DNA from: Takakia lepidozioides | Lineage: Eukaryota > Streptophyta > Takakiopsida > Takakiales > Takakiaceae | Length of the DNA: 64,000 bases | Reading direction: 5' to 3' | NCBI GenBank assembly: GCA_030704615.1 | Contig: CM060731.1 | Location: 41,290,001 to 41,354,000, forward strand | Shown here: in pieces, positions 21,039-32,814 of the stretch | Layout: each line of letters opens with the position of its first letter | Numbering within the stretch: position 1 is the first letter of the stretch | The notes under the pieces: model-generated | Database searches by the model: none | The model's input: only the letters and a program-made list of their open reading frames with translations | What the model was told of the DNA's origin: nothing | Position numbers and translations under genes: made by a program

Positions 21039-21548
21039 TCTTACAATCCTCTTGTCTTATTCCACTGAATGGCCAAACACCACCATTTGCTTTATATACA
21101 GATCCTTCAAGTCACAATAATTCTTGACTCAACAGGAACTAGCACCCAATCCTAGAATTGTACATGGTACTGGAACACAACCAGTCCTCCCAACCGCCAC
21201 ACCATGCATCATTTTCTGTATTATCTCTCTCTTCCCTGTTCGTAGACACTATTCACCATGGCCGTCTTGTCTTCCACACTTTGTATGGCCAACATCTACG
21301 AGCTCTTCTATCTAGGGAACCAAAAACCAGAAGAAGAGAGTCAAGTCCCCCACTCTCCTCCATGTACACTTCTCAACATCATCATTCTTGCTTTTGGTCT
21401 TGATCAACGGAATCCTGCCAACACATCGCCGCCACCAGCTGTTCCACGTGACATCCCCATCACCTCACCCAGACAGCCGTCGACGATTGTTGAACTGTTC
21501 AACGTCCTGCCAAGCCTGTCGCAGGTTCGAGTTCACAGGGACGTTATA
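21039..21548 (-). repeat. Right LTR (5' LTR of the element)
   Basis: 510 bp, matching 15763-16272 with six differences. It is followed on the plus strand by the ACTCC duplication at 21549-21553. Confidence 0.92.
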
Positions 21549-21553
21549 ACTCC
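21549..21553. repeat. Target-site duplication, right (ACTCC)
   Basis: Direct repeat of 15758-15762. Confidence 0.9.
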
Positions 21554-21778
21554 CGAGGGATTATTTGGGGATTCTGGAGAGGAGGCTGGCTGGCGAGCTT
21601 GATAGCACGTTACACAGTGGCCCTCCTGATATGGACTACGATGCTGCAAGTCTGTTGATTGAACTTGCAAATGCAAGTATGTTGATTGATCTTGCAGCTG
21701 ATATGGACGACGATGCAAGTATTTTTTAACAAACTTGCAGTAAGCTCTCCATTGCTGTTTCTCGACGTTGCAACTATG

Positions 21779-22268
21779 GATCATCCACCAACAGATGCAG
21801 ATTCCCCTACTGGACATGAGGAGGGAGTGGAACTCGAGGAGGACAAGAGCACTTAGATGTCTCATCTTGTTGTTCTAATCAGATGTAGCCATGATTAGAC
21901 TCTCATTGTAGTACGGGGGTAGTATGGTTTTTCTCATAGATGTGTAGACATCCTATGCCTCCATATTCGTGAATGGTGAGGTAGAAAATGTACTGCTTCT
22001 TCTCGTTCCCTTCTCGTTGAAGAGTTGGAGTCCATTGTCCAGGTGGTCTGATCTCGGTCTGATTTATCATGTAGGCATATGTCGGTCATTGCACAAATAA
22101 CTTGGGCAGACATATCCAAGTTCAAAGTGTATCAACTTGGTCAATTGCCTTCCATGCACTAGGGAATCGTGTGCTAGTGTTGTGATGATCATTGAAATCA
22201 AGTAAAACTTTACATATGCCGCGTTTGATCAGACCAAGTATCTCTCTCTCTCTCAAGTCTCAAGTTGG

Positions 22269-22300
<32 letters not shown>

Positions 22301-22421
22301 AAGTTGGTCTGGGTACAGAAGTAATTGCTTGACTAGGCATGTAGGTCAATTGTGTGGAGATTGTTCTCACATAGTGGCAGATGACTGTTTAAAATTTGAA
22401 CTCCGCCACGTCCATGACCGC
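21779..22421 (+). repeat. Repeat B, copy 2
   Basis: Direct copy of 14054-14621, including the (CT)n/CAAGTTGGTCT tract near 22240-22310. It ends with the same CCACGTCCATGACC block. Beyond it the sequences diverge; repeat A does not follow here. Confidence 0.8.
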
Positions 22422-22573
22422 ACGAAGTTTCAACATTCGTTCCCGTATTTCGACCACATTGCAGATACGTACGTATGTCTTGAAGCGAGCAACAGACTAA
22501 TTAGTGACTAGTTAGGGATGATTTAGTAAGATAAGTTACTTACTGAAAGTGATCCAGCGTAAATCAGTGTTTA

Positions 22574-22677
22574 AAGATTAGGGTTTAAATCATAGATTAG
22601 GTTTAAATCAGGGTTTATAGAGTAGGGTTTAAATCATAGATTAGGTTTAAATCAGGGTTTATAGATTAGGGTTTAGA
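22574..22677 (+). repeat. 44-bp tandem repeat rich in telo-box motifs, leader of the carrier gene
   Basis: Two and a half copies of a 44-bp unit contain AGGGTTTA/TTAGGGTTTA (GGGTTTAAAT at 22581 and 22625). AGGGTTT is the reverse of the plant telo-box AAACCCT, common in promoters of housekeeping and translation genes, and also resembles degenerate telomere repeats. It lies 60-160 bases before the ATG at 22735, so a promoter or leader role is possible but not shown. Confidence 0.7.
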
Positions 22678-22734
22678 GAGGAGAAGAGCGAGAGGCAGAG
22701 CAGGGTTGCAAGCGAGAGAGAGGAAGAGAGGCAA

Positions 22735-25700
22735 ATGCGAGGAACAGGACGAGAGACGGAGAGGGAGGGAGAGACGAAGACAATACAGGGGGAGAGCTCC
22801 CTTGAGGTGGAAAATGCGGGCCCCAGGGAGAGGGAGAGAAGGAGATGGAGGTACAAAGTGGGGCAAAATGCGATTGCTGGAGCCCTCGCTGGAGCTTTTG
22901 TGAGTCTCTGTTTGCATCCCATGGATACTCTGAAGACGGTGCAGAGATCCCTTTCTACAGTGAATTCGGGCTCGCGGGAGAGGGAGACAAGGAAATGGGG
23001 GTGCAAAATGGGAGAAAATGCCATTGCTGGAGCACTTGCGGGCACGTTTGTGAGTCTGTGTTTGCATCCCATTGATACTGTCAAAACGGTTGTTCAAGCT
23101 CAAACTGGCGGGCACCGCGCCCTTCTACCCATCCTTTCCTCCATCATCTCTGAAAGAGGTAGTGTGTCCATTCCATAATGGGTCCACATGTGCGTCTGTA
23201 TCGAAATGCGAAAAGAATATGTACTGAGTCAATTTTTCTTGCTGTAGATTCGTGGCCATAAATTATGCGCTCGCTTTGACGGAGCAGGAAACGTGAGGAG
23301 AGGAGGGGCGAATGAGTGAGTTTCATCCCAAGTGCTGAAGGTTTGTTCCAATAATGTGTGAAGAAATTGGCTCTGGCCTTCTACAAATCCTTCATAAAAC
23401 ATTTGTGGGGTGAATTATCGTACTGATTGGATGCTAGAATTCACCCCACAAGTAGACCCTAGGAGGGTCCCACTCCCTTATTCTCACACACAAGCTCATG
23501 AAGTGGGGGCTTGCAGGCGTTGGAGGACTGTACAGGGGCCTAGGGAGCAATCTGGCGTCCTCTGCTCCAACATCTGCGATATACACTCTTACTTATGAAG
23601 CAGTGAAGTCGGCCCTCTTGCCACGCCTTCCTGAGGTAGCTCTATCACTTGCATGTTACTAGAAGTACAATCTCCTTTCAAGCAAAGTACAAAGGGTAAT
23701 GTTCATGCATGAGGGAGCAGGCAAGAACTGAGGCTCATAAGCGCGATCGCCTGAAGAGGCTGTCACTTTCTAGCCAAGTACAAAAGGTAATGTTCGTGCA
23801 AGGAGAGGACAGGCAAGACCAGGTGGAAGTCCTCATAAGCGTGACCGGTCACCAGAAGAGGCTACAACCTATCGCGCTTATGAGAACTTCTGCCTGGTCT
23901 TGCCTCGGGTCTTGTCTCCTCCCTCCCTGCATGAACAAATGTTACCCTTTGTACTTGGTTGGGAAGTGACAGCCTCTTCTGTGACCGATCACACCTATGA
24001 TCTTCGGGTCTTGCCTCCTTCCTCCCTGCATAAACATCACCCTTTGTACTTCGCTGGCACTTCTGCTGCTTGTAAATCTCATGCCAGGTTTGCAGGCTGA
24101 CCTGCTCTGAGCTCCCAAGTAAATCATCTGGAAGTACAGATTGAAACCCATTAAGTAGGGCACATACACCAGTGGTAGTTTGATGATCTACACTTTTCAT
24201 TCCCCTGTCCTCATGACTTTTCTGAGTTGTGGATTCTATATGGATGCCCTTAGAGATCATCTCACATTCGTGAACACCAGAATTAACCTGGTTGATGTGG
24301 TTATAATTTAAATGGGGTAGGACTTCTCAGGTCTCGCACACTGCACTGCTGGTGGATGCGCTAGCATTGCCACCTCTATTGTCTATACTCCTAGCGAGTG
24401 CGTGAAGCAGCAAATGCAAGTGGGTTCTCTGTACCGCAACAGTTGGTAATCCCTCTTCCCCCCTCCCTCTCTTCCCTGGAGTTTTAAGTGATCCCTCAGC
24501 ATCCAGCTTCAAGCCTGAATGAGGGACTGCAAGCATGATTAGACTTTGCTGGACATCCATCCTCTCTCTTAAATCACCCAATGCTTATGGCCATGCCTTG
24601 GATGTACTGGTACACTCACTTATGGATTTGATGAAGGCTTAGTCTAAAGAATCACGTATCACAAGAGGTACTAAAACTCTGGTTTGTGGATTGGTTCAGG
24701 CAAGCGCTCATGGGATTGCTGAAAAATGGAGGACTGCCAGTGTTGTACTCCGGATGGGGGGCTGTTCTCTGTCGCAATGTGCCCCAGTCTGTCATCAAGG
24801 TGTTTTGAAAACAATGTGACTCGTTCATTAACAGTTTGTTGACATCTAAGTATGGGTCTCTGTGTAGCATCTGAAGATGAGAAAGAAAGAAAGAAAGGAA
24901 GGGACATCATAAAGTCCTAGGATGCCCAGTGAACTTATGAAAGAATGAACTCATAAGACGTTGTTTATGAAAAGAATAATCTAGAGAGCAGATCTAAGTC
25001 AGTCCTCAAAGACAGAGCAACTAAACTCGGACACACTTCCCGTGATGTTAGGAAGAATAGGTTGGAGATACAGAGGGAAAAGGCCATACTTGTATGTAGA
25101 GGGAGGTTGCTATAACACAAACTACTTTGGTCTCCTGATGTACAGTTCTACACGTACGAGGGGTTGAAGCTCTGGGCCCTGCATGGGCAGAAAGGTGGCA
25201 CTCCTGTAAGCACCATACAGACGGTATGTTCCATTTTGTCTCCCATGCTGCCGCGGAAGCTCTACTCTCCAGATTCCTCAATACTACAAAGTAATTTGTG
25301 TTTTCACTTTGCAGCTTGCCATTGGGGGCATTGCGGGGTCCACCGCAGCATTCTTCACGACTCCATTTGATGTCATCAAGACTAGGCTTCAAACTCAGGT
25401 TGGTGGGCTTGAGTTTTTGTCTTCAGACAGGGCTGACCTTCGAAGCAGTTGTGATTGTGGATGTCCACTGTGCAGTCTATTATGTTGATGGTAGGGAGGT
25501 GCATATTGGCACCACATCCCCCTTTTTCTTTGTCTTTGACTTTACAACACTCCATTTCCCTTACCGGAAGGAACTCTGCTCTCTGCTCTCCTCATCCCTC
25601 TCTCACTTCCCTTGCTCGATTTAAACCGGCACAGGCCTGTGGCCTCAATGTGATTGGGGTTGGAGGCTTCACTGTCTGCAGGTACCAGGTTCAATTCATA

Positions 25701-26291
25701 ACTACAATGGAGTACTGCACGCGCTGCAATCTATTGCTGCAAAAGAGGGGTTTACCGGTTTGTATCGGTATGTGCTGCAGGCTTCCTTTCTTTTCCTTTC
25801 CGCTCTTCTCCACTCCCCAGTTATTTCAGGGACCTTGGTCAGCTCTTCCAGCTTTGTTTACTTTCATGTTTTTTTATGGGGGGGAGTGGGGGTTTCTTGT
25901 CAACGAAGTTTCATGCAATTCTGGAAACTTTGCCAAAGTATGCAACAGTCCAAGAGAGGGAGAGAGGGAGGCTTCACCCTGTTGGTAAAATGTCTGAAGT
26001 GAAGATGGTGAAAAGGGTGGGTTTTAGCCAAAGATAAAAGATTTATAACTAACGTCAGTGATGTTACAGCAGATAGATTGACAATGAAACTTATGCACTC
26101 TTTCTGGGTGGTTGTGCAGAGGCCTGGTGCCAAGATTAGTGATTTATGTATCACAAGGAGCTCTCTTCTTTGCATCATATGAATTCATCAAGCATGTTTT
26201 GGCAGTGGATATCCCGCGCTTGCGCATTCAGAATAGTCAAACAGCAGGTCATGATCGGGCCATGGCAAACATACCAGCTGAGTCTACCTAA
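22735..26291 (+). CDS. Mitochondrial carrier family (SLC25) transporter
   Basis: Eight exons, all with GT-AG borders and agreeing phases: 22735-23158, 23517-23635, 24321-24445, 24700-24799, 25146-25223, 25315-25398, 25682-25767, 26120-26291, giving 395 aa. All three carrier signatures P-x-[DE]-x-x-[KR] are present: HPIDTVKTVVQ, TPSECVKQQMQ and TPFDVIKTRLQ. Supporting blocks are RGVGGLYRGLGSN, SAIYTLTYEAVK, AHCTAGGCASIAT, LYSGWGAVLCRN, GGIAGSTAAFFTTPFD, GLYRGLVPRLVIYVSQGALF and ASYEFIKH. The pattern resembles plant carriers related to S-adenosylmethionine transporters; substrate and membrane (mitochondrion, plastid or peroxisome) are not determinable. Exon 1 is odd: a 150-bp in-frame duplication repeats the first membrane segment and a variant signature (HPMDTLKTV). 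The N-terminus is charged and low-complexity. A telo-box repeat lies in the leader. Confidence 0.9.
22815..23097 (+). repeat. 150-bp in-frame tandem duplication in carrier exon 1
   Basis: TTTGCATCCCAT occurs at 22911 and 23061, 150 bases apart. Flanking blocks (GGGAGAGGGAGA, CATTGCTGGAGC, TTTGTGAGTCT) repeat at the same spacing. Each copy encodes AxAGALAGxFVSLCLHPxDT. No stop or frameshift separates them. Confidence 0.88.
23680..24060. repeat. Fold-back repeat in carrier intron 2
   Basis: The unit AAGTACAAAGGGTAATGTTC, followed by a GAGGGAG/GGCAAGA block, occurs near 23687 and 23778 on plus and, inverted, near 23945 and 24045. CGCTTATGAG/CTCATAAGCG pairs also face each other. The whole could form long stems, like a fold-back or MITE insertion. 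Confidence 0.65.
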
Positions 26292-27194
26292 AATAGTGTC
26301 TAGTTTCAAAGAGTCTCTCATACTCGAGCATGAAAGCTTGTCTCAATTCTGTCGGTCCAGTGTTTAGCTAAATGTACTCCCTATGACATACACTGTGCTG
26401 TTGCTAGACGTTTCACAGATTTAATGCTACTTGTCACCAAGCTCACTCCTACCATAGATAAGGCCACTAGCCTCCAGGCTAGGATTTCCCAAGCCAAGCT
26501 CAGCACCCAGGATACAAAGACACAGGAGTCAGTCACTAGACACCCCGTTCCTAGCGGAAAAAATGAAGCCTTTAACTCACTTGACAACTCTCTTCTCTTG
26601 ACTCTATATTGGCTTCTTATAGATGAAGTCACTAATGGGACTGTCACCTCAACATTGTTCCAAACACCCACCACAGTTGTCCATTCAGTGCACAAATCAA
26701 TATATGGGGGATTGATGAAATGAAAAGATGAAAGTTAAAATATGCTTGTGTTTCAAAAGTCCCGTGTTGCCAATAGCACTTACATATTGATGATAGCAAT
26801 GACATCTGTCTGTCTAAATAATCCTCTTTGTTTCTTGATGGCAATGTAGTGGTACTGAATGAAAGGAAAAGTGAGGACTTACTTTTGAGCTTGATGTAAA
26901 TCCCGTTCATCAAAACATTCACTGTCATGTAATGGGATTGCTGTTGGCCATGCAACAAACAGCAGCAGGGTGCTGTCTTGCTGAGCTTCTGTCGAATGGA
27001 CTAAAAAATATGAACAGTATTGCAAGGGAGCCTGACATCCAAACTTTCAAAGAGAAGGGAAACTAACTAATCTCTCTGATTCCATAGACCCACAATTTGG
27101 GCTCCATCACTGAAGTGAATAACATCAGTTTAGTAGTCACGTATCTACAGGTGATTGACACGAGGGAAGCTGTGTCATTGGTGGAATCCGCTTT
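26292..27194. other. Spacer between convergent genes
   Basis: No coding region was recognised. It holds the 3' ends of the plus-strand carrier and the minus-strand AUG5 gene. Short open frames here lack domains. Confidence 0.5.
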
Positions 27195-30100
27195 CTACAA
27201 AAGGAGCTTATCGTAAAAGGCAGTCTGGAGTTGCTTAACATGGGCCAGCCATGCAGCTACATTTTGACCATCCACCGTAATCCAATCAACCACTATTGAT
27301 GCAGGCTGTTCCCACCACTCATCAACCTGCCACTCACGAGTAACCACGGTTAGAGAACACAGTCACAGGGCCACAGTTTAATTTTGTCCAATTGCCACCT
27401 TAATTAAGTTACTGAACGGAAGCAGATCCACTTGGTAGAGATATAAACGAGGATTGTGCTTGATACCTCTCTAGATCAACAAAAACCAGGCATGAAATAA
27501 GCTCAGTCGTCCTCTGGCTAGGCCCAGACATAGCATTCAAAACCCTTAAACAACCATTACAGTTTCTTGTCAAGTTGGGATTGAATGCAGTTGAACCCAA
27601 CCCAAATGATACTTGTGAGAACTCTCTTGACTCAGAGTGCTAGATGTTTGACATCGACCCATCTCTGCAAGAATTGGAGAAAAGTGCTTCCAGTAACTCA
27701 CCAAGCCACGAACTCGCTTGCAATCCTCCAAGCAACGTTGAGCTTCCTGGACAGCAGCCTTGAGCTGCGGTAGCCACTCCTCCAGGGCAATCTTTTCTTG
27801 CTCTGCTGATTTTTCCGCACAATAGGTTGCATTCCTGTGAACATGGTTTTTGCTTCAACTTCAGTTCAATAGAAGAGATGTACTAGAGTACCATTACAAT
27901 GAATCAGGAAAAATGAACGGAAATGGTCAGGAAGTCTTTGCAATTCTAGTACATCATCACTAATTAGAACCCACCTTTCATATTCAGGCCTTGATGAATT
28001 GGCAGCAGCCAATAGTGAACGCCCGCTTCCCACTAGATCCCTTAGAGTTTGCACTTGGTTGACTGCTCTAGCAAGGTCCTCCATAAGGTTCACCGAGGAG
28101 GCGCCAGGCCGAAGAAAGACTCGCATAGATTCCACCACCGAAGCCAGCCCAGCGTCGCCACCTTCCCCCCCTGCATGCACCGTGCATAGAAGACCCAAAA
28201 TCCAATTTGAAGAGAGTGAAAAAGGGGGTGACCGAACAGAAGGCGACCAGAGAAGAGAGCAGAATAGCAATCGCTATAATTGCTGGAGGCTCTAATCCTT
28301 ACTGGGTAAACTCGTAAATACAAGTGAATTGGGCATTCCGGATTTCATCCAGACAGCTCATTGGAGATGACCAATAGGAGAAATAAATAGGACCAAGAGA
28401 ACTAACACCAGTATTGGGACATAGATTAACATACAATTCAGGTTCCCAGATATCTCCCAGAGAGCTCATGTCCGAATCAAGAGAAGAAGGTAGGAAAGAG
28501 AGAGAGAACCACAATCCACAGCACTGCTGTGATGTCATCCTCTTGGACATACCTGGAGAGTACCGCAAGGCAGCTGAGATTCTGCAAATTGAAGGTATTG
28601 CAGATGGATCGCCGGCCCCTGCTTTTGCAACTAGCAAATCCACATTCCTGTCAGCAGCGGCCACTGCATCAGACCCTGCAGTTGTGCTCACTCCCATTGC
28701 CTCCAGGAGACCCTGCGCACACACCTGTGTTCAATATGTACCCAAAAGAATATAAAATTTGCGTATGCATACCCTCATGTCGTGAGAATGAATCCACCGG
28801 CATAAACATTAGTGTGCATGACAGGTAGGGAGGAATAGAGAGAAGAGCAAAGGTATAGAAAGACAGTCTCCTTGAACCTTACCTGAGGCGAGGCAGGCAT
28901 CATGTAGAGGTGGTTATCAGGGCTCCTTTGAAACGCTGCTACCTCCCTCTCTAGGAGATCACGAGCCGCACTAGCTTTATTCTGCACTGACTCACAGATG
29001 GGAACAATGGTGCTAGCTGAATACTCGCGAGATCCCCTGGGGTGCTGCTCCCATGATGCTGCCGCCGTCTGCATAGATATGAACACCAATTTCTGTTACT
29101 TTATTATCTATGACTGTTTGGGTCGTTCTCTCATTGTCTCTGTCTCCCCCACCCCGAAACCGACACAAAAAGGGTGATTTAAGTTGGTAAGGGGCATTGT
29201 ACCATATTTGCCCGAAGCAGAGCTGTATAAATGGATTCTAGCTCCATGCGCCTCCCATCAAACTCCTCTATAGTTTTCCACTTCTGTCGCAAGGCCTCTT
29301 CTGCCTCCCTCCGTTCCTCGCACATTTTCTTCAGACGTTGGACTTCTAAGGTGAGTGTGTTCACACTAGCTCTCATCCCTGCCAGTTCCCGCTCCTTGGC
29401 CCACACCTCCAGCTGCAATCCAGCACACACATTACAGTGGATCCCTCCCTCCATGTCTTATGGGCCCTCTGAGACTCCTTCGATGTAAAATTCCTCTTTT
29501 TTCTCTCCCTCTCTTTGTCTCTCTCTACACAGACATGATAAAAAAATCTTTCCTCTCTCTTTCTGTGTTCGCCAAGGTAGTGGGTCACCCTTTGGCCCAC
29601 TCTTCTTATTTCCTTACATCCACCCGTGTCAGCTCCACCCACAATGAGTGCCAGGTCCACAGCCACAAGGGTACAACGTGAAGAGAATCTCTCTTCTCCT
29701 ACACTCAACATTGACTCAAATCTATTGAGATTGTTACGCCAAACATCTCCAGAGCACATGCTTTGTGAGAAAACTGTCTTACCTCAAATTGTCGTAAACT
29801 GCCAGCATTCTGAATCCCATCCTTTGGATTCACCGAGGGCGCAGCATCCGCGCCACCCGCAGCACCATGGATTCGCCGTACAAGCTCGTCACTCAGTCTC
29901 TTAGCTTCTGCTGCTTGGTTCAAGGCATCCTCAGTGGCCATGAACTGTTGCACATGGGCTCTCTGCCACAATGATAGAACCCATACTCAGGAAAAATCAT
30001 CTATAAAACATTTACGCATCAATTTGCAGTTACACATCTATCATGAGTATGTAATCTTATTTACGATATGGGAACCACATAGAAGTCCATACCCTAACAA

Positions 30101-32390
30101 TGTTGCTCTAAAGAAGTAGTTTGAGTGTAAAAGTATTGCAATGTATCCGGAAAGAGGGTTAACAATTCCAACCTGTCTTTCTCTAAGCTGTCTGAAGGAG
30201 CTTTTACTGGTGTTAATGTTCCCTCTGGTGCTGCGACTGTGCCCAACAAAGGAATCATCCACTTCCGTAGAAATGTCCTCCAGCACTCTGTTGTTCTCAA
30301 ACCTGTACCTGCATTTACTTGAAGGTTCCTAAATTAGTTTATTCCTTGTTGTGGCCCACCCTCGAAGCCTTGTGGCCATTGACCCCGCGCTCAGTTTGAG
30401 CAGGACACAAAGGGACAGAAACTACCTTTGTCAGGGGCTGACACCGGTACTATGACTTACCTTGGAATAGACAATTGATCCAAGTTTTCCAGATATCCTC
30501 GAGAAAACCCTTTACACAAGGATCAATCTGCTGTATGTGGTTTGCCCAATAACTAGGCCCCAAAAGGGCCTGGGCTTTTGGCTCAGCCTCGAACTTTCAA
30601 AGTTGGTAAACAGAGGTACAGGCACAATTCCCTTGAAGAGGACGTCTCTCTGGACAATGGATCAGAAAGTGAATATTGTCTTCAGGTTGCACACACAACA
30701 GGCATTGCAATCACCCTTTCCTCTCTGCTTCTGTTTGCTGTTCAAGGGTAGGCTTCCCACCCTGAGTTTAAATTTCAGTCTAGTGCCAAGGGTGGGTAAA
30801 CCCTTGAGGTCATCCATGATGGCCTCTCCCATGTCACAGACTGGAAACAAGTTCAGGGAAGTTTTCAAATGTAGAGAGAGAGAGAGAGAGAGAGGGAGAG
30901 AAAAGGAGTGGCCTAACCTCAATCGTTCGGCATCAGCTCTAATATCAATCTTCTCTGTCTCCCGTCCAATCATGCCGACAATATGAGCTGTGTAGGAAGC
31001 CATAGCCCGCAATAACAGGGGAGGATTCTTCAACAAGCTCATTGCAGTCTCCTTCACTTCTTCTGGGACGAAACCTCCATCCATTTCAAACCCCAGCTTT
31101 GCAACCTCTAGCTGGGCATCTGCTGGGCTGGCTCCTCCATCAAATGCCAAGAACGTGCTCTTAATCTTGTCTGTTAAATTTGCTGCAAGCACTTCACAGG
31201 CCCGCCGAACCATTCTTTCCTGAGCAGTTTCAATCAATATTTGTTTCTCATCCGCCACTCGGCCCCGTGTGATTGCCGTAGCATACATTGTATCTCCCTC
31301 GTTGCGGCTGCGAATGGGTTCAAGAACTCCATCTGGACCTCCAGTCTTCTCTCTTTGTGCTTCCCTTGCATGCTCAACATAGCCATGAAGGCGCCGTCCA
31401 TACTCAGCAAATATGCGAACAGATTGTTCACATCGCTGATCATACGCTTCCAGCAACACCTGCTTGTGCCTAGTTCATTCCTTTTAGTCAGATAATATGT
31501 GTCGATCTCTTTGCCTACATCTATTCCTCATGGTATCCGCTTACTGACTGGCTGGAGGAATCCCCGGGAAAGGTTGGAGTAAGGGGTTGGGGGACACAGT
31601 GAAGGAAGGAAGAGATGAGTCACAAATCGCAATATGCCCGAATCCAAATTTTTGTGATCGTTTCTTCTTTGTCGACACTCAGATCGTAATTCACTTTCTC
31701 TTCTTCACCCTTGCAGACATCCAATATTCGAAATTAGAGAATTTGTCATCACGAAATGAGACAGAGAGGGACAGCTATGTCATACCTCAAACTAGACCTG
31801 TCATCCAGCAGGCGTTGGCGCTCGCCTTCCTCTCTAGAAAGATCCAGCATGCGGCCTTTTATGTCCTTGAGCAATCGTTCCATCGTATGCCTCAGTCTCT
31901 CCACCTCACTTGCCGCAGCTTCTCTGTCTCTCAAAGCCTTCTCTTTGGATTCCTCACCTTCCGATACCTTCTCGCTTTCTTTCTCTCTCTCTGCCCCCTC
32001 CTTCTGCTTCCCGCCATCACCACCCACCGCAATCCGTCCTTTCCCTTTATAATCCCCTCTCCTCCTCTCTCTTCCTACTGTCTTAGGAACAACCATCTCT
32101 CTCTCACTCTTCGGTGTCTTTGGCCGCTCCTTGCCCGTGCCCTCAATGCCATCTCCTTTCTGTTCCAGAGAAGCACCGATTGCGCTCCCATGAACGTGTA
32201 TGTTCCGTCGGATCTTCTCTACAGTTCTTTCCGACTTCACTGTCTCCAGAAGAAACTTCCACACGGGAATCAAGTTCCCTCTGCATATCTTTCGCAATGC
32301 CTCAGCTGACGGAAGCGGTCTGTACCCCATCTCCTGCTGCAGCCATTCCAGTATGGCCTTCTCATGGGGCACATTGTTAGCAGTCTGCAT
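27195..32390 (-). CDS. AUG5: HAUS augmin-like complex subunit 5
   Basis: Ten exons, all phase-consistent: 32390-31786, 31469-30918, 30308-30173, 29962-29783, 29412-29203, 29068-28883, 28712-28553, 28170-27975, 27834-27702, 27326-27195, giving 829 aa. The ATG at 32388-32390 gives [27 protein letters not shown] and [12 protein letters not shown], the calponin-like head of plant AUG5. Then come a charged linker, coiled coils ([57 protein letters not shown]), [18 protein letters not shown], and the C-terminus [20 protein letters not shown]. Augmin recruits gamma-tubulin to existing microtubules in the spindle, phragmoplast and cortex. Two non-consensus-looking points were checked: the exon 1-2 junction restores [15 protein letters not shown], and exon 8 starts within a G run. 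The linker (about residues 85-150) is longer and more charged than I recall for seed plants. No lesion was seen. Confidence 0.95.
30361..30440 (+). repeat. Dispersed repeat, copy 2 of 3 (in AUG5 intron 2)
   Basis: Same family as 1-75 (inverted) and 46006-46077. It carries GACCCCGCGCTCAGTTTGAG, GGGACAGAAAC, CCTTTGTCAGGGGCTGA and CCGGTA.T.TGA. Confidence 0.8.
30872..30900 (+). repeat. (GA)n microsatellite
   Basis: An AGAG run in AUG5 intron 2, just past the exon 2 donor on the minus strand. Confidence 0.8.
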
Positions 32391-32499
32391 TGCAATCGAG
32401 AGCTGCGTGCATCCCAGATATCACACCGAACCTTCCCTCGCCATCGCCATCTCTTCTTCCTCTCTCTTTGTCTCGCACGCTCAAATCTGTCATCCATAC

Positions 32500-32546
32500 G
32501 TCTACGTATATGTGCGTCTACGTATATGTGCGTCTACGTACATGTA
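32500..32546 (+). repeat. 16-bp tandem repeat upstream of AUG5
   Basis: Three copies of TCTACGTATATGTGCG, the last degenerate, lie 110-155 bases upstream of the AUG5 start. They may lie in its promoter or leader. Confidence 0.7.
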
Positions 32547-32814
32547 TTGTTTATTTTTATTTTTTTGAGAACAGGGGCTGAGGCCCTGGAGAATTTTATT
32601 AAATAAAAACTGAAGACTCAGGAAACAACGAAACAACCGTGAAGGATGAAAAAGGAGTCACTGCCCCCTAACCAGTACTGTGAGAGGCTGTACATGTATT
32701 CCTATGTGTATTCAAATTGGTATGACATGCAAAAGCCACAATGGAGGTCATATTCAAAAAATAATAAACAACTACGTGACTTTCTGGAATTTTATTTTTT
32801 TTAAAGAAAAGGGG

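Larger units (their letters stand above)
15763..21548 (-). mobile_element. Complete Ty3/Gypsy chromovirus (5786 bp)
   Basis: Two 510-bp LTRs (15763-16272 and 21039-21548) bound a minus-strand gag-protease-RT-RNaseH-integrase-chromodomain region. A tRNA-iMet primer site lies at 21024-21035 and a polypurine tract at about 16276-16286. A 5-bp ACTCC duplication flanks it. I count six base differences between the LTRs, about 1.2 percent, so insertion is fairly recent. The coding region is broken in three places: a frameshift in gag near 20480-20510, a stop between gag and pol at 19686-19688, and a frameshift before the chromodomain near 16560. This copy is therefore non-autonomous unless the gag/pol stop is read through. 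Confidence 0.93.
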
